The notes under the pieces were generated by a model. The model saw nothing but the letters and a program-made list of their open reading frames with translations, was not told where the DNA came from and did not search any database. A stretch of 64,000 nt of DNA, taken from IMG/VR virus record IMGVR_UViG_3300047095_000292, positions 1 to 64,000 of that record. One strand, 5' to 3'. The position numbers and the translations under genes were made by a program. Source of the DNA: a virus. Below, piece after piece: positions 43,518-52,367 of this stretch. Numbering within the stretch: the first letter of the stretch is position 1; each line of letters starts with the position of its first letter.

Positions 43518-46141
43518 ACGTAAGCCCTATCTATCCGTTGCGCAATTGGTAAGCTTGAGTCTGTTGTAGTTAATGCAAGGTCATAAACTGTATAAACCTC
43601 GTAACCAGCCTTGATAATTTTAATATCGACTGTTTGCGCACCTGAATAGACGTAAGCCCAGCTTGTTGGTGTCGTCTGAGCAATACTACCTACTACAGTA
43701 TTAGTATCACTGGTTGTTATTGTTACATCTGAACCCGTTACTAACCCAGTAAGCGTCAGCGTATTAACATCAAGGGGATACTGTAAGCCCTGCGCTGTAC
43801 TATTACTGTCTGTCAGGCAGGAGATACGTGTGAGTAAGTTTGCAGCATTAGTTGCATTGGCTGAACATTTGATCTTAAAGTAGAATCCAGCAACTTCATC
43901 TACGGTTTCAGTATTCAGATTAGCTCCTGTAAATGCTGTCCATGCCCCATACCCTGACCCAGTGTTGATTGCGTATTCAATGGTCATATTGGTGCTTGTT
44001 GTGATGGTCACGGCACCAGAATTGAACGTATCAATACCAATGATCTTCCAAGGGAACTCACAAATTATATAATCGCCGGAATTAATCAGTGCAACACCAC
44101 CGCCTGAGTTAAAGCCAGAAGTACCAGTAGCAGATGTGGTAAAGTTCTTTGTAATGTAGGCTGCGTTAGCTGCACTGTCCTCATTGAAGAGTAATTGCAA
44201 ACGTCCAGCAGTAGCTGATGTAAAAATATGTGCAAACATACTACCGTAGATGGATAGTAAAGATGCTGGTACTACACCGAAGCCTGTTCCTAGTATGCCG
44301 CAGTTCTTTACTTCCATGTCAAGCGCGCCAGCAACTAGAGCCTTATATGCTGTCACGTTACCTTCACAATTGGCAATCTCAACCTTCTTTGTAGAGTTCA
44401 CGCAGTTAAAGAAAGTTGTTGCAATCAAGTCCATATAGATGCGCTTGAACTGTAAGTTATACGAGTTACCTGCGTCGTTACAGAAGTAAAGCATTGCATT
44501 AGAAGAACCGGCAGTAAGTTTACTAGCATTAGTACCGATATTACGCATCTTACAGTTCTGTGTAAATGATGTATACACAATGCAGGTATCAGGATGCTGG
44601 TTTGCAGTAGATGTGTACCACGAGAAACCATCTATCAAGATGCCATTCGAGTTAGTCAGAATGAGTGCGCCTACAGGAGCATTAGTTACACTAGAGATAC
44701 CTGCATAGTTATCAGCGTATTGAGTATCGTTCAAGATCGTATTCGTACAGTTCTGGATAATAATACCTGAACCTACAATTACACAATCGTTAAATGTCAA
44801 GCCGTCACAGTATTGGAAGTTAGCAGGGTATGCAGCCGCATTAGTGCGCAATGTACGATTTTGAAAATGGCATCCGCTAAATGTGATGTTATTACAGTAA
44901 GTTACACTTGTACCGTAGTCATTGGCGGCAATAGTACCTGTTCTGCCTAGCTTGCAATTAGCAATCGTGCCACCTGCGTAATTGTTAGCTAACACAAATG
45001 TGGCAGCGTCTTGGGCAATAATATAATTACCTACATGGACATTATCAAAGTCAAGTGCAGTAGCAGTCTCAGATATGTTGTAGATATCAAATAAAGCGAG
45101 ATTCTTTAACGTCAATGCGTACGCCTGACTTGACACAATATTCCAATGGCCTATAGCTCCATTAATTCTAATGGAACCTGCATTAGTCATTGCAAAGTCT
45201 GGGCGTGATGTAGTTGTTGCATGCGGTACAGAATCAGATGCGCGTGACGCTGTTGCTGCAGATTTGAGAAATACGTTAGGTACTCTAAACTTAGCACCTG
45301 ATGTAGGTATCTTTCCCCAAGCAGTAGTACCATTCCCACCGAACCTGATAATGCCACCTGCTAGACACTCGCAAAATTTATTCTTAGTCTCCGTAAGCAT
45401 ATTGGCTGCTGACCAGAAAGTACCTGTGCCTGTAATACAGGCAGGCCAGAACTCCCATGTGCCATTAGCTGCCTCATCTACCCAACATCCAGGAAGAAAG
45501 AAACCTGCGCCACCGTAGTTAGGAAATTGTACTTGCTGATGTGCAGCACCACTGCCAGTAGTCTCTGATTCGAACCAATATGTTGTGTTATCATTATTGA
45601 TTACAAACTCTTGCGCACGACCTATAGTGAATGCAGCGGCATCATCCACTACTATCTCAAGCCAACCAGTTTGTATTGTACCATTTGCTAGGCATAAGTC
45701 AAGGCCACCTGATTGAACTTCAATCGTCTCATTATCCTGCCACGTGCCTGTTATCGACTTAAACTTGATAATACCAGTAGCTGGCATAGCCGCACCAGCA
45801 GCTGTAGGCACTGCACTAATAGCTGAGGATATACTCATCAGTTCACCAGTAGCGCCAGATGTGACGCCTTGCAGAATAGCGCCTATAGTAGGAACGTTAG
45901 GGGTTCCTGTTAGAGTATCATACTTTATATATTTAACCTTACTACTATCTACAACTACCTTACCGCCAGTAGCAGCAGTCATTGTAAATGAACTCATTGA
46001 GCCAGCCCTAGCTGCTGCTGAGTTCTTACCGTCACGAGTATCAGAATCTATGGTAAATACCGCACCGGAGTTAATAGTAAATGCTTCACCCGCAGTTCTT
46101 GCAGCTGAATCAAATGTCTGACTTGTACTAATAGTCGCCAT
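43514..46141 (-). CDS. Beta-helix-like virion protein, 875 residues
   Basis: From about 350 to 620 the chain has regular short strands with N/C/I stacks: YCNNITFSGCHFQ, YCDGLTFNDCVIVGSGIIIQ, NCTNTILND, LTNSNGILIDGFSW. This is the look of a right-handed parallel beta-helix as in tailspikes. N-terminal Ala/Thr/Gly-rich region; C-terminus IAQRIDRAYV. No polysaccharide-lyase motif was recognised. Encoded between terminase and portal, so it may be a head fibre rather than a tailspike. Confidence 0.65.
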   Translation of the reverse strand: MATISTSQTFDSAARTAGEAFTINSGAVFTIDSDTRDGKNSAAARAGSMSSFTMTAATGGKVVVDSSKVKYIKYDTLTGTPNVPTIGAILQGVTSGATGELMSISSAISAVPTAAGAAMPATGIIKFKSITGTWQDNETIEVQSGGLDLCLANGTIQTGWLEIVVDDAAAFTIGRAQEFVINNDNTTYWFESETTGSGAAHQQVQFPNYGGAGFFLPGCWVDEAANGTWEFWPACITGTGTFWSAANMLTETKNKFCECLAGGIIRFGGNGTTAWGKIPTSGAKFRVPNVFLKSAATASRASDSVPHATTTSRPDFAMTNAGSIRINGAIGHWNIVSSQAYALTLKNLALFDIYNISETATALDFDNVHVGNYIIAQDAATFVLANNYAGGTIANCKLGRTGTIAANDYGTSVTYCNNITFSGCHFQNRTLRTNAAAYPANFQYCDGLTFNDCVIVGSGIIIQNCTNTILNDTQYADNYAGISSVTNAPVGALILTNSNGILIDGFSWYTSTANQHPDTCIVYTSFTQNCKMRNIGTNASKLTAGSSNAMLYFCNDAGNSYNLQFKRIYMDLIATTFFNCVNSTKKVEIANCEGNVTAYKALVAGALDMEVKNCGILGTGFGVVPASLLSIYGSMFAHIFTSATAGRLQLLFNEDSAANAAYITKNFTTSATGTSGFNSGGGVALINSGDYIICEFPWKIIGIDTFNSGAVTITTSTNMTIEYAINTGSGYGAWTAFTGANLNTETVDEVAGFYFKIKCSANATNAANLLTRISCLTDSNSTAQGLQYPLDVNTLTLTGLVTGSDVTITTSDTNTVVGSIAQTTPTSWAYVYSGAQTVDIKIIKAGYEVYTVYDLALTTTDSSLPIAQRIDRAYV

Positions 46142-46197
46142 ACTTGTTCTCCTTTAGAGGAATCTATGTTCCTCCGTAGAGGTTTGTTTAAATACAC

Positions 46198-46226
46198 TTT
46201 CAACAAAAGTCTCGAAAGAGACCTTT
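46198..46226 (-). terminator. Terminator before the beta-helix gene
   Basis: AAAGGTCTC-TTTC-GAGACTTTT hairpin on the minus strand followed by GTTG. Lies 14 bases after the stop of 46240-46515. Confidence 0.55.
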
Positions 46227-46239
46227 GCAGGGAGCATAT

Positions 46240-46515
46240 TTAGCCGCCGAATTTTTCTCTTACAGTTGTCTTATCTGCAACATTCAGTGAAAGACTGTTA
46301 CCACGAGACAATGTTACTGTCTCTATACTTACCACAGCCTCAGGCTTAATTACAGGAGCAGGTTCCGTAGGACTAACTACTACTGGAACTGCAGCAGGTG
46401 TAGCCTGTTTAGCCACCATAGCCTTGTAATCATAACCTCTACCACGAAACTTTTCACCAGTTTCAGTATTCTCAGCAAGGATCTCTTCTTGAACCTGTCC
46501 TGTAATCTTCCACAT
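46240..46515 (-). CDS. Hypothetical protein with shared W-x(n)-G-F module, 91 residues
   Basis: N-terminal module MWKITGQVQEEILAENTETG, then EKFRGRGYDYKAM, is paralogous to parts of 40511-40786 and 46518-47360. The rest is Pro/Val rich and ends in LSRGNSLSLNVADKTTVREK. Probably virion-associated. Confidence 0.6.
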   Translation of the reverse strand: MWKITGQVQEEILAENTETGEKFRGRGYDYKAMVAKQATPAAVPVVVSPTEPAPVIKPEAVVSIETVTLSRGNSLSLNVADKTTVREKFGG

Positions 46516-46517
46516 GA

Positions 46518-47360
46518 TTAGCTCAATGCAATCTTAACACGGTCAAGAACACAATGTGCAGTAGTTGCACCTGAGGCTAGTTCTACAGTAACAGCTACAT
46601 CAGCATTAGTGTCAATGGCCATGTAGACATTAGCAGGTACTAGGCTTTGTGCAACCTGACGACCAGTGGAACCACGGTTGGATACAGCAGCACCAGTCTT
46701 TGACAGGGTAGTAGTAGTCTGCGAAGAGCTACATACAGAAGTACCGCCAAACTTAGTAGTAGTAGTCTTGGTAGCGCCAGTACCGTCATTGCTTGAACAT
46801 ACTAAGATATCGGCATTACCAAAGGCACCCATTGCAGAACCTGGGATAGTTGCACGGAATGCTGCAATAGCAGTAGTAACAGCGGTGTACTGTGAGCCAG
46901 TACCGATAGTAGTTACCAGAGCACCTGTAGGCTTAGCACCAGTGAACTCAGCAGAGGTAGCTGGATCGAAATAATTAGTGTATACAGTACCAACAGTGGT
47001 AGTTGACATTACACAATAATAGAATCCAGCAGCAGTTGACGGATTGAACGCCGCTGCAGGAAAGTACATCCAACAGCCACCATCATAAATCTGCGGAAGA
47101 GCTACAGTAAGAGTCAATGCACCACCAGCAGTAATAGTACCTGCATTAGGCATAATGATTGGCAGTGATGTATCTACTAACGTACCTTCACTAAGACCGG
47201 CTGCATTCTGTTTCACTGCAAAGATCGCGTTGAAGTTAGCGATAGTATCGTTGAATGACTCACCGGTAACATTGTTCTTTGCTACCACAGTGCCATTGTT
47301 TGAGACTACGTTCCAGTTACCTGGGGAGGTACGTGCTGCTTTACGTTGACTAATATCCAT
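46518..47360 (-). CDS. Putative capsid decoration or virion protein, 280 residues
   Basis: N-terminal module GNWNVVSNNGTVVAKNNVTG, then ESFNDTIANFNAIF. Middle contains YDGGCWMYFPAAAFNPSTAA, then FYYCVMSTTTVGTVYTNYFD. Beta-rich C-terminus. The Gly/Thr/Ala content and position with structural genes suggest decoration of the head. Family unknown. Confidence 0.6.
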   Translation of the reverse strand: MDISQRKAARTSPGNWNVVSNNGTVVAKNNVTGESFNDTIANFNAIFAVKQNAAGLSEGTLVDTSLPIIMPNAGTITAGGALTLTVALPQIYDGGCWMYFPAAAFNPSTAAGFYYCVMSTTTVGTVYTNYFDPATSAEFTGAKPTGALVTTIGTGSQYTAVTTAIAAFRATIPGSAMGAFGNADILVCSSNDGTGATKTTTTKFGGTSVCSSSQTTTTLSKTGAAVSNRGSTGRQVAQSLVPANVYMAIDTNADVAVTVELASGATTAHCVLDRVKIALS

Positions 47361-47436
47361 GCTAGTTGTTCCTTTAATTATTAGTTTACTTCAAAAATGC
47401 TGTAATGAGCGTTGTACTAGATCATATCTAGCGATA

Positions 47437-47577
47437 TCATTTACCCTGTTCTCTGGCTAATTGTTGGATCTGCCGAAGGATATTGTCATATTCTGTTTTT
47501 AAAGCTGTTGTAGGATTCTTGCGTAGTTTTACCTCTATCTCTAGCTTAGCTTTAAGTAAGTCTTTCAGTGTCTTCAT
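47437..47577 (-). CDS. Hypothetical 46-residue helical protein
   Basis: Single charged helix, MKTLKDLLKAKLEIEVKLRK, continuing to IQQLAREQGK. ATGA overlap with the zinc-ribbon gene. Function unknown. Confidence 0.55.
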   Translation of the reverse strand: MKTLKDLLKAKLEIEVKLRKNPTTALKTEYDNILRQIQQLAREQGK

Positions 47578-47780
47578 GATTTACGATCATACAAATGTTT
47601 ATACTTAGACATAAACGCAGGATTATCTACTACACCCATTACAGGAGTAAGTATCCTGTCCATCTCCACATCAACGCATTTTTGTTTATTGCATAAAGGT
47701 GTGTTGTCACGTTCTGCAATACGTGCAGAGTATTCTTCAATACTACCACATACGGAACATTTGGCTGTGTATAGAGGCAT
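47574..47780 (-). CDS. FmdB-like zinc ribbon protein, 68 residues
   Basis: MPLYTAKCSVCGSIEEYSAR has the first CxxC. A second Cys pair, CNKQKC, follows at about 31-36. The C-terminal tail is basic. It resembles small FmdB/CxxC zinc ribbons common in phage structural regions. Role unknown. Confidence 0.65.
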   Translation of the reverse strand: MPLYTAKCSVCGSIEEYSARIAERDNTPLCNKQKCVDVEMDRILTPVMGVVDNPAFMSKYKHLYDRKS

Positions 47781-48071
47781 TTACTTAGCCTTCGGTTTCT
47801 TCTTAGGAAATCCCTTTGTTACAAAATCACCTATAATTGGAAGATCTGCCTTTAGACATCTTTTTATAAGCTTACGTGTAAGGTATCCTGGACGACCGAT
47901 AGTCAATACAATATCCTCATGCCTGTCAGTAGTCTTAGGATACTTCCAAGACTTAAATCTACGAGTAGCCTTGACTGTGAACTTAGCATCCCTGATGTAT
48001 TCAATAGTCTTAATTGTAGGATCATTTTGTATAGCAAATAACAATTCGCCAAGTTTCATTGCTGTAATCAA
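47781..48071 (-). CDS. Hypothetical 96-residue protein
   Basis: TTG start at 48071, with AAGGAG 7 bases upstream; an ATG at 48059 is too far from any RBS. Basic C-terminus (KGFPKKKPKAK) and VKATRRFKSWKYPKTTDRHE suggest nucleic-acid or protein binding. Follows the large terminase gene. Confidence 0.6.
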   Translation of the reverse strand: MITAMKLGELLFAIQNDPTIKTIEYIRDAKFTVKATRRFKSWKYPKTTDRHEDIVLTIGRPGYLTRKLIKRCLKADLPIIGDFVTKGFPKKKPKAK

Positions 48072-48126
48072 GTCATACTCCTTTAATTAGGGGCTTCTGT
48101 AAATGTCATATAATACTTCTTACCTG

Positions 48127-49491
48127 TTAAAACGCAAATCCTCTCTTAGTTACTTTCGTCCCAGTCCTGATAGGAAACATATACTCAGTAAAATAGCGTA
48201 CGCCGTCAGTATAGTGTTCAATACCTTCTTTTTTATCAATAACAGCTGTATCTGCATTATTATCCACCCATGATGTACGCTCAAGGCTCGTTATTACACC
48301 TTGGCATTTACTTGATATATACATATTAGTCTCACCCGCAGCAGTCTTAAACATACGATTAACGCATGCTACACTGTCTACTATGGAAGGAGCCTTAGAA
48401 TGAGCGCAAAGTTCAAAACCATTATTACGAAGAATAGAAAAGTCAGTAGTTCCAACGACAGCAGAAGTCTTTCTACTGTTTCCAGACGGATCCGGGTAGA
48501 CAAATATCTTACAATTCTTTTGACCATTTGGCCAGTACCTTCCCTTAATCGCATCACATAATTGCTGTGTGTCTGCTGCACCTTTAAATTCATCTAGACA
48601 ATGTGCTTGTCCTCCACGTATAGCCCATGCGCTAGAAGCTTGGATCATAACGTTAAAGTCAATTGCTATATGTATATTCTCAGTGATCTGTCCATTACTA
48701 TTCCGCTCCCACTCAGGCAAATCATTCTTTACATGTTCTTTGCGTTTGAAGCAATAGAAGACTGTATTGCCTGATTCTTCAAATGAGGCCAGATATTCCC
48801 TTGCCCACCTGAGGGGGTCAATTGTGTGTCTAATCGCTTCTGTCTCTTCAATGTCAAGGAGAGGGGATCGTGTGTAATCGAAGTGGTATGACTTCCAGGC
48901 AGGATCTTGTTCTTGCTTATTATACATATCATATAAGTAATCATAGCCTTTCGGTGTGGATATTGTCAAGGATCTACCTTGAGAAGGAGCACCTAGCTGT
49001 TTAGCTCTCTTTGCACCCCATCGTGTAGTAATACAAGGTTGAATAATACCTTCCCAAGCCTCCTTAAATCCGATTCCTTTAGTCCAGTCGCGTACTTCAT
49101 CATTAACAACGAAATAAGCTCCTTTGCCGCGTAACCTTGCGACAGCCTCATAAGAAACCAGTCTAAGATTGACATCCTTTGGGAACCACAAAGCTCCACC
49201 GTCTCTGCTATGTTTGACGACATAGTGTTCCATCCCTAATTGATACATTAACAGTGGATAATAAATATCTGTTACTTGATCATAAGTAGGTGCTATGATA
49301 TAGACATTCTTATTAGGAACTTCTTCCCTTAGCTGGATAAGTTCAAAGACTGCCTGTATCGCAGCAACTGCCCCTAAGTGACTCTTACCAAAGCCTCGAC
49401 TGCATACAGCTACACTATTAACAACTGATTTGTTTACAAACAAGTCTGAGAATATTTGGCTCTGACCATGGTGTAGCTTGATTGTTGTCAT
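48127..49491 (-). CDS. terL: Terminase large subunit
   Basis: 454 residues. ATPase: Walker A-like CSRGFGKSHLG (about 31-41), IIAPTYDQVT, Walker B GAYFVVNDEVRDW (about 125), and TISTPKGYDYLYDMY (motif III region). Nuclease: IHIAIDFNV (about 275), IFVYPDPSG and EGIEHYTDGVRYF with the acidic residues expected of an RNase H-like fold. It packages DNA into the prohead through the portal. Confidence 0.92.
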   Translation of the reverse strand: MTTIKLHHGQSQIFSDLFVNKSVVNSVAVCSRGFGKSHLGAVAAIQAVFELIQLREEVPNKNVYIIAPTYDQVTDIYYPLLMYQLGMEHYVVKHSRDGGALWFPKDVNLRLVSYEAVARLRGKGAYFVVNDEVRDWTKGIGFKEAWEGIIQPCITTRWGAKRAKQLGAPSQGRSLTISTPKGYDYLYDMYNKQEQDPAWKSYHFDYTRSPLLDIEETEAIRHTIDPLRWAREYLASFEESGNTVFYCFKRKEHVKNDLPEWERNSNGQITENIHIAIDFNVMIQASSAWAIRGGQAHCLDEFKGAADTQQLCDAIKGRYWPNGQKNCKIFVYPDPSGNSRKTSAVVGTTDFSILRNNGFELCAHSKAPSIVDSVACVNRMFKTAAGETNMYISSKCQGVITSLERTSWVDNNADTAVIDKKEGIEHYTDGVRYFTEYMFPIRTGTKVTKRGFAF

Positions 49492-49634
49492 CTAGTATTA
49501 TCCCACACTGCTCTTACAGCAATGCGAGCCTCCTGTAGTGTTTTAAATTTACCAAGATCAGTCCGTACTGATTTCAAATAGAAATGTACACTATATTCAT
49601 TACTGCGGACCATAAGGTATATAATTGGTTTCAT
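49488..49634 (-). CDS. Hypothetical 48-residue protein
   Basis: Begins MKPIIYLMVRSNEYSVHFYL, then KTLQEARIAVRAVWDNTR. Overlaps the terL start (ATGA) and the preceding gene. Coupled to terminase translation; function unknown. Confidence 0.55.
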   Translation of the reverse strand: MKPIIYLMVRSNEYSVHFYLKSVRTDLGKFKTLQEARIAVRAVWDNTR

Positions 49635-49822
49635 GCACTTAATCCTTCCGGTACACTAAATTTATACTTTTCTTTTCTAGGAACAATGACAAGAGCACGT
49701 GTTGCACCAAGGACTTCTTTCTTAACAAGTGCAATGATCTTATCATACCCTTCAGAAGGATGAAGATCAATATCATACTTTCTAAAGGAGCCATCCTGCA
49801 TACGTACGCCTACTGTTAACAT
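49631..49822 (-). CDS. Hypothetical 63-residue protein
   Basis: Begins MLTVGVRMQDGSFRKYDIDL; alternates beta and charged segments. Four-base overlap with the next gene. Lies between the probable small and large terminase genes. Confidence 0.55.
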   Translation of the reverse strand: MLTVGVRMQDGSFRKYDIDLHPSEGYDKIIALVKKEVLGATRALVIVPRKEKYKFSVPEGLSA

Positions 49823-49824
49823 GG

Positions 49825-50280
49825 CTATTCCTCCGGTCCCTTGAAGGACATATTATCTTCCTCATTACGGTCTACACCTAGAACACTTGTGTCAAAATCT
49901 ACGGGTGATCCAGCTAATTGAATTGTTACAGGAGCTAGTGCTTGTGTGGTAACTTCAACACCTTCAGTTACGCGTGCATAGCCATAACGCATTAGTTCTG
50001 TAATACAGCGTTGCTGTGTGGCAGTTAATTGTGCATGTGCCATTGTCGAGTATTTTGTTCTAGGTAGGTCAAACTCGTCATGTGTCATGTTATATAGTTG
50101 CCTAGTAACTTCCTTATATAACTTTACCATTTCTGCAATAGGGTCAAAGCCTAGTTCCTCTAGCTTTTTAGCTGCTCTACGTGATGCAATATTAACACTA
50201 CCGACTGGCCTACCAATGCCTGTCTTAGAATTCTCACCGCCTGGGAGGTTGAATCTGGGCTTATCAGTCTTTTCTTCCAT
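49825..50280 (-). CDS. Probable terminase small subunit, 151 residues
   Basis: N-terminal FNLPGGENSKTGIGRPVGSV, then RRAAKKLEELGFDPIAEMVK and a helical region ending in TATQQRCITELMRYGYARV. This is the pattern of phage small terminase-like proteins preceding terL. No classic helix-turn-helix was confirmed. Good RBS AGGAGG. Confidence 0.6.
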   Translation of the reverse strand: MEEKTDKPRFNLPGGENSKTGIGRPVGSVNIASRRAAKKLEELGFDPIAEMVKLYKEVTRQLYNMTHDEFDLPRTKYSTMAHAQLTATQQRCITELMRYGYARVTEGVEVTTQALAPVTIQLAGSPVDFDTSVLGVDRNEEDNMSFKGPEE

Positions 50281-50373
50281 TATTTACCTCCTTCTTTATA
50301 TAAGTTAGATATTTCGTTATAGACTTCTAAACTGCACGTTGTCTCGTGAGTATAGGTTTGTAGAAGTTTCACC

Positions 50374-50568
50374 CTACGGGCATCCGCTCGTCCTTCTGCT
50401 ACAATCTCTTACTGCCATTCTCAAGGCCTCTATCTCTTTAACCAACTCAGCTTCTCGCTCAAGTAACTCCTCAAGAGTCCTATCATGTGCAGTTGGTGGC
50501 TTCACTCTCATTGAAAATAGAAAGGCTAATGCGGTCAGTATAGCTCCTAGAGCAAGATCGTAACTCAT
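50374..50568 (-). CDS. Small membrane protein with coiled tail, 64 residues
   Basis: Start ATG at 50568 (ATGA overlap). MSYDLALGAILTALAFLFSM is one membrane helix, followed by a Glu-rich helix (ERTEELLEREAELV-like, here TLEELLEREAELVKEIEALR). Last of four overlapping membrane genes. Confidence 0.6.
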   Translation of the reverse strand: MSYDLALGAILTALAFLFSMRVKPPTAHDRTLEELLEREAELVKEIEALRMAVRDCSRRTSGCP

Positions 50569-51020
50569 TTCTTGCCCCCTACAGAGTATCGCATCAGAAC
50601 AGCAAAGCATCCTAATGTAAGTGTAAGCTCACCGGACATTGCAGCAGGCGGTGGGTATGCCGCTAATGCCTCCAGAAAGGTCTCCTTCTGTGGCCAGTGT
50701 GCTGCAAAACAGGCAATCGTAGAGGTGCTCCATAGGAGGCTACCTAGTATGCTTTCGAAGACTAGCGTAATATAGTTTCTGATATTCATAACGACACTAT
50801 ACATACCTACGGATCCACTTATAAGAAAAGCAATAGCCCATAGATTCTCGTTTGCAATAGCTGCCATCAATGTGTATGTAGTACGACTCGGTGTAAACAA
50901 TACAACTGGCAGTAATAGTTGAAATGCCCAGAAAAGTGAACTAAGAGCGATAAGATATCGCACTGCAATAAAGTCAGCTTTCCAGAAGATACATGCATTT
51001 TTTCTAAGTAATGCTCTCAT
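50565..51020 (-). CDS. Polytopic membrane protein, 151 residues
   Basis: Start chosen at 51020 because it overlaps the upstream stop (ATGA). Three to four membrane segments, for example YLIALSSLFWAFQLLLPVVL, NLWAIAFLISGSVGMYSVVM and GELTLTLGCFAVLM. No family recognised; possible holin-like or superinfection-exclusion role from type only. Confidence 0.6.
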   Translation of the reverse strand: MRALLRKNACIFWKADFIAVRYLIALSSLFWAFQLLLPVVLFTPSRTTYTLMAAIANENLWAIAFLISGSVGMYSVVMNIRNYITLVFESILGSLLWSTSTIACFAAHWPQKETFLEALAAYPPPAAMSGELTLTLGCFAVLMRYSVGGKK

Positions 51021-51418
51021 AGATCTACACACCTTTCCTTGAGACGTACATTATGCTCTCTCAGACTGAATCTATATTTGTAACTTACAGTAGCTACCAC
51101 ACACCACTTTCCTGATAGACCTGGAGGAATTGGATGTACCTTTGTGTAATTAGTAGATCTGAGCGTTATTTCGGATAGGCTTATAACTCTACCATTTCCA
51201 TTAATAAGATCAGTTGTTATCTTGACAGTGTTATTATTAATATGCGTAAACTGCCTGGTAATAACAAGATGACCAGATGCTGTTGCTATTGTAACATTAG
51301 TTTCCTGCTCAACCAAAGGTGCCTCTAGATAGACAGTATCAACACCAGTCAGGAGAATACAAAATGTTAATACAAATACAATTATACCTATTCCTTTGGC
51401 GATTAGATTAGTGCTCAT
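51017..51418 (-). CDS. Membrane-anchored periplasmic protein, 133 residues
   Basis: One N-terminal membrane helix (IGIIVFVLTFCILLTG), then a beta-rich outside domain (TIATASGHLVITRQFTHINN, then GKWCVVATVSYKYRFSLREH). Overlaps both neighbours by 4 bases. Function unknown. Confidence 0.6.
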   Translation of the reverse strand: MSTNLIAKGIGIIVFVLTFCILLTGVDTVYLEAPLVEQETNVTIATASGHLVITRQFTHINNNTVKITTDLINGNGRVISLSEITLRSTNYTKVHPIPPGLSGKWCVVATVSYKYRFSLREHNVRLKERCVDL

Positions 51419-51864
51419 AATGCCACCTGTATCTTAAAGTATGACCATATAGCTAGCCCAGTAACTACTATGGCAGCCCATACAATACTCTTTACAACAA
51501 ATGTTGTAACTTCTATAATTAATTTCTTTCTATCAGCCTTAGAGTCTATGATGTCGACATGATAGTCATGATGACGAATAGGATCTTTCTGAGGAAATCC
51601 TGAGAGTACCTTCTCCTCTACATTATTCACGGCAGATAATAAAGTATCCTTAATAATCTTTATCTCCTTGTCTTCTTCATACATATGTCTATCTAATGTA
51701 TCCACTACTGACCTTAATTGGTGAGACATATCATCGAACTTTGCATCCATCGTTTCAAATTTCTGAAGCATTACCTGATGGTGTCCCTTAATTTCAGTGA
51801 CAAATAATTGTAATTCGTTAGTCTCATGATCATTGTCATGATTACCTTTATCTCGGATAACCAT
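51415..51864 (-). CDS. Coiled-coil C-tail-anchored membrane protein, 149 residues
   Basis: His/Asp-rich N-terminus, long helix (HHQVMLQKFETMDAKFDDMS, then QLRSVVDTLDRHMYEEDKEI) and a single C-terminal membrane segment (SIVWAAIVVTGLAIWSYF). First of the four-gene membrane cluster; RBS AAGGGAAA. The upstream 500 bases contain its control region. Confidence 0.6.
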   Translation of the reverse strand: MVIRDKGNHDNDHETNELQLFVTEIKGHHQVMLQKFETMDAKFDDMSHQLRSVVDTLDRHMYEEDKEIKIIKDTLLSAVNNVEEKVLSGFPQKDPIRHHDYHVDIIDSKADRKKLIIEVTTFVVKSIVWAAIVVTGLAIWSYFKIQVAL

Positions 51865-51940
51865 GGTATTTCCCTTGAATGTTAATGTAATTGTCTATTG
51901 AAAAATAATTATAATTACTATAATGATTATTTGTTATAAT

Positions 51941-52020
51941 GATTATATTTGTAATGATTATAATAATTAGTTATTATTAGTATTATATTTGTAATGATTA
52001 TAATAATTAGTTATTATTGT
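51941..52020. repeat. Two 40-bp AT-rich tandem repeats
   Basis: 51941-51980 and 51981-52020 match over at least 37 consecutive positions. A third partial copy continues to about 52042. Composition is almost only A and T. Confidence 0.8.
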
Positions 52021-52152
52021 TCTTATTTGTAATAATGATTATTTAGATAACTTAGGTTGGTATAGCTATTGACAGTAATATTGATAGTATTACTGATAGT
52101 ATAATTATACCCTTTACTCTTATATAGCTGCTGGTAATAAAGGGGGGACAGG

Positions 52153-52203
52153 CTTATCATTAATTTAGCGGGTTCGTGTAAGGAAATCTTTGACTATTTG
52201 TTA
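52153..52203 (-). promoter_or_regulatory. Promoter-like element B, copy 2
   Basis: 24 bases identical to 11128-11151 plus the same 9-mer after 18 bases. Also shares a flanking GGGGGA-type run on the plus strand. Lies after a terminator and about 290 bases before the first membrane gene. Confidence 0.55.
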
Positions 52204-52231
52204 CTAAAATCCCCCGTAGGAACTTGAAAAC

Positions 52232-52337
52232 AAAAAAAAAAAAAAAATAAAGGAGACCCTCTAACTAACACTATACCTACCCAATTAAGGGCAAGTATAG
52301 TGTTAGTTAGAGGGTCTCCAATTTTTATTTTTTTAAT
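52232..52337. terminator. Bidirectional terminator with 25-bp perfect stem
   Basis: Arms 52252-52276 and 52295-52319 are exact reverse complements with an 18-base loop. On the minus strand a T16 run follows (52232-52247). On the plus strand T-rich sequence follows (52321-52335). It separates the GC-rich cassette from the membrane/terminase genes. Confidence 0.85.
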
Positions 52338-52367
52338 AGCTTCAAGACAGACCGAGTTGCGCCTCCA

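Larger units (their letters stand above)
51865..52367. other. 503-base intergenic control region
   Basis: Contains AT-rich tandem repeats, promoter-like element B copy 2 and a bidirectional terminator, listed separately. No credible gene lies here. The very AT-rich part could also serve as a replication origin; this is inference. Confidence 0.6.

Noticed and set aside
51893-52045. CRISPR array
   Set aside because: The repeats are contiguous AT-rich tandem copies without unique spacers.
52060-52110. Sigma-70 promoter on the plus strand (TTGACA, TATAAT)
   Set aside because: The two boxes are 25 bases apart and no plus-strand gene follows.
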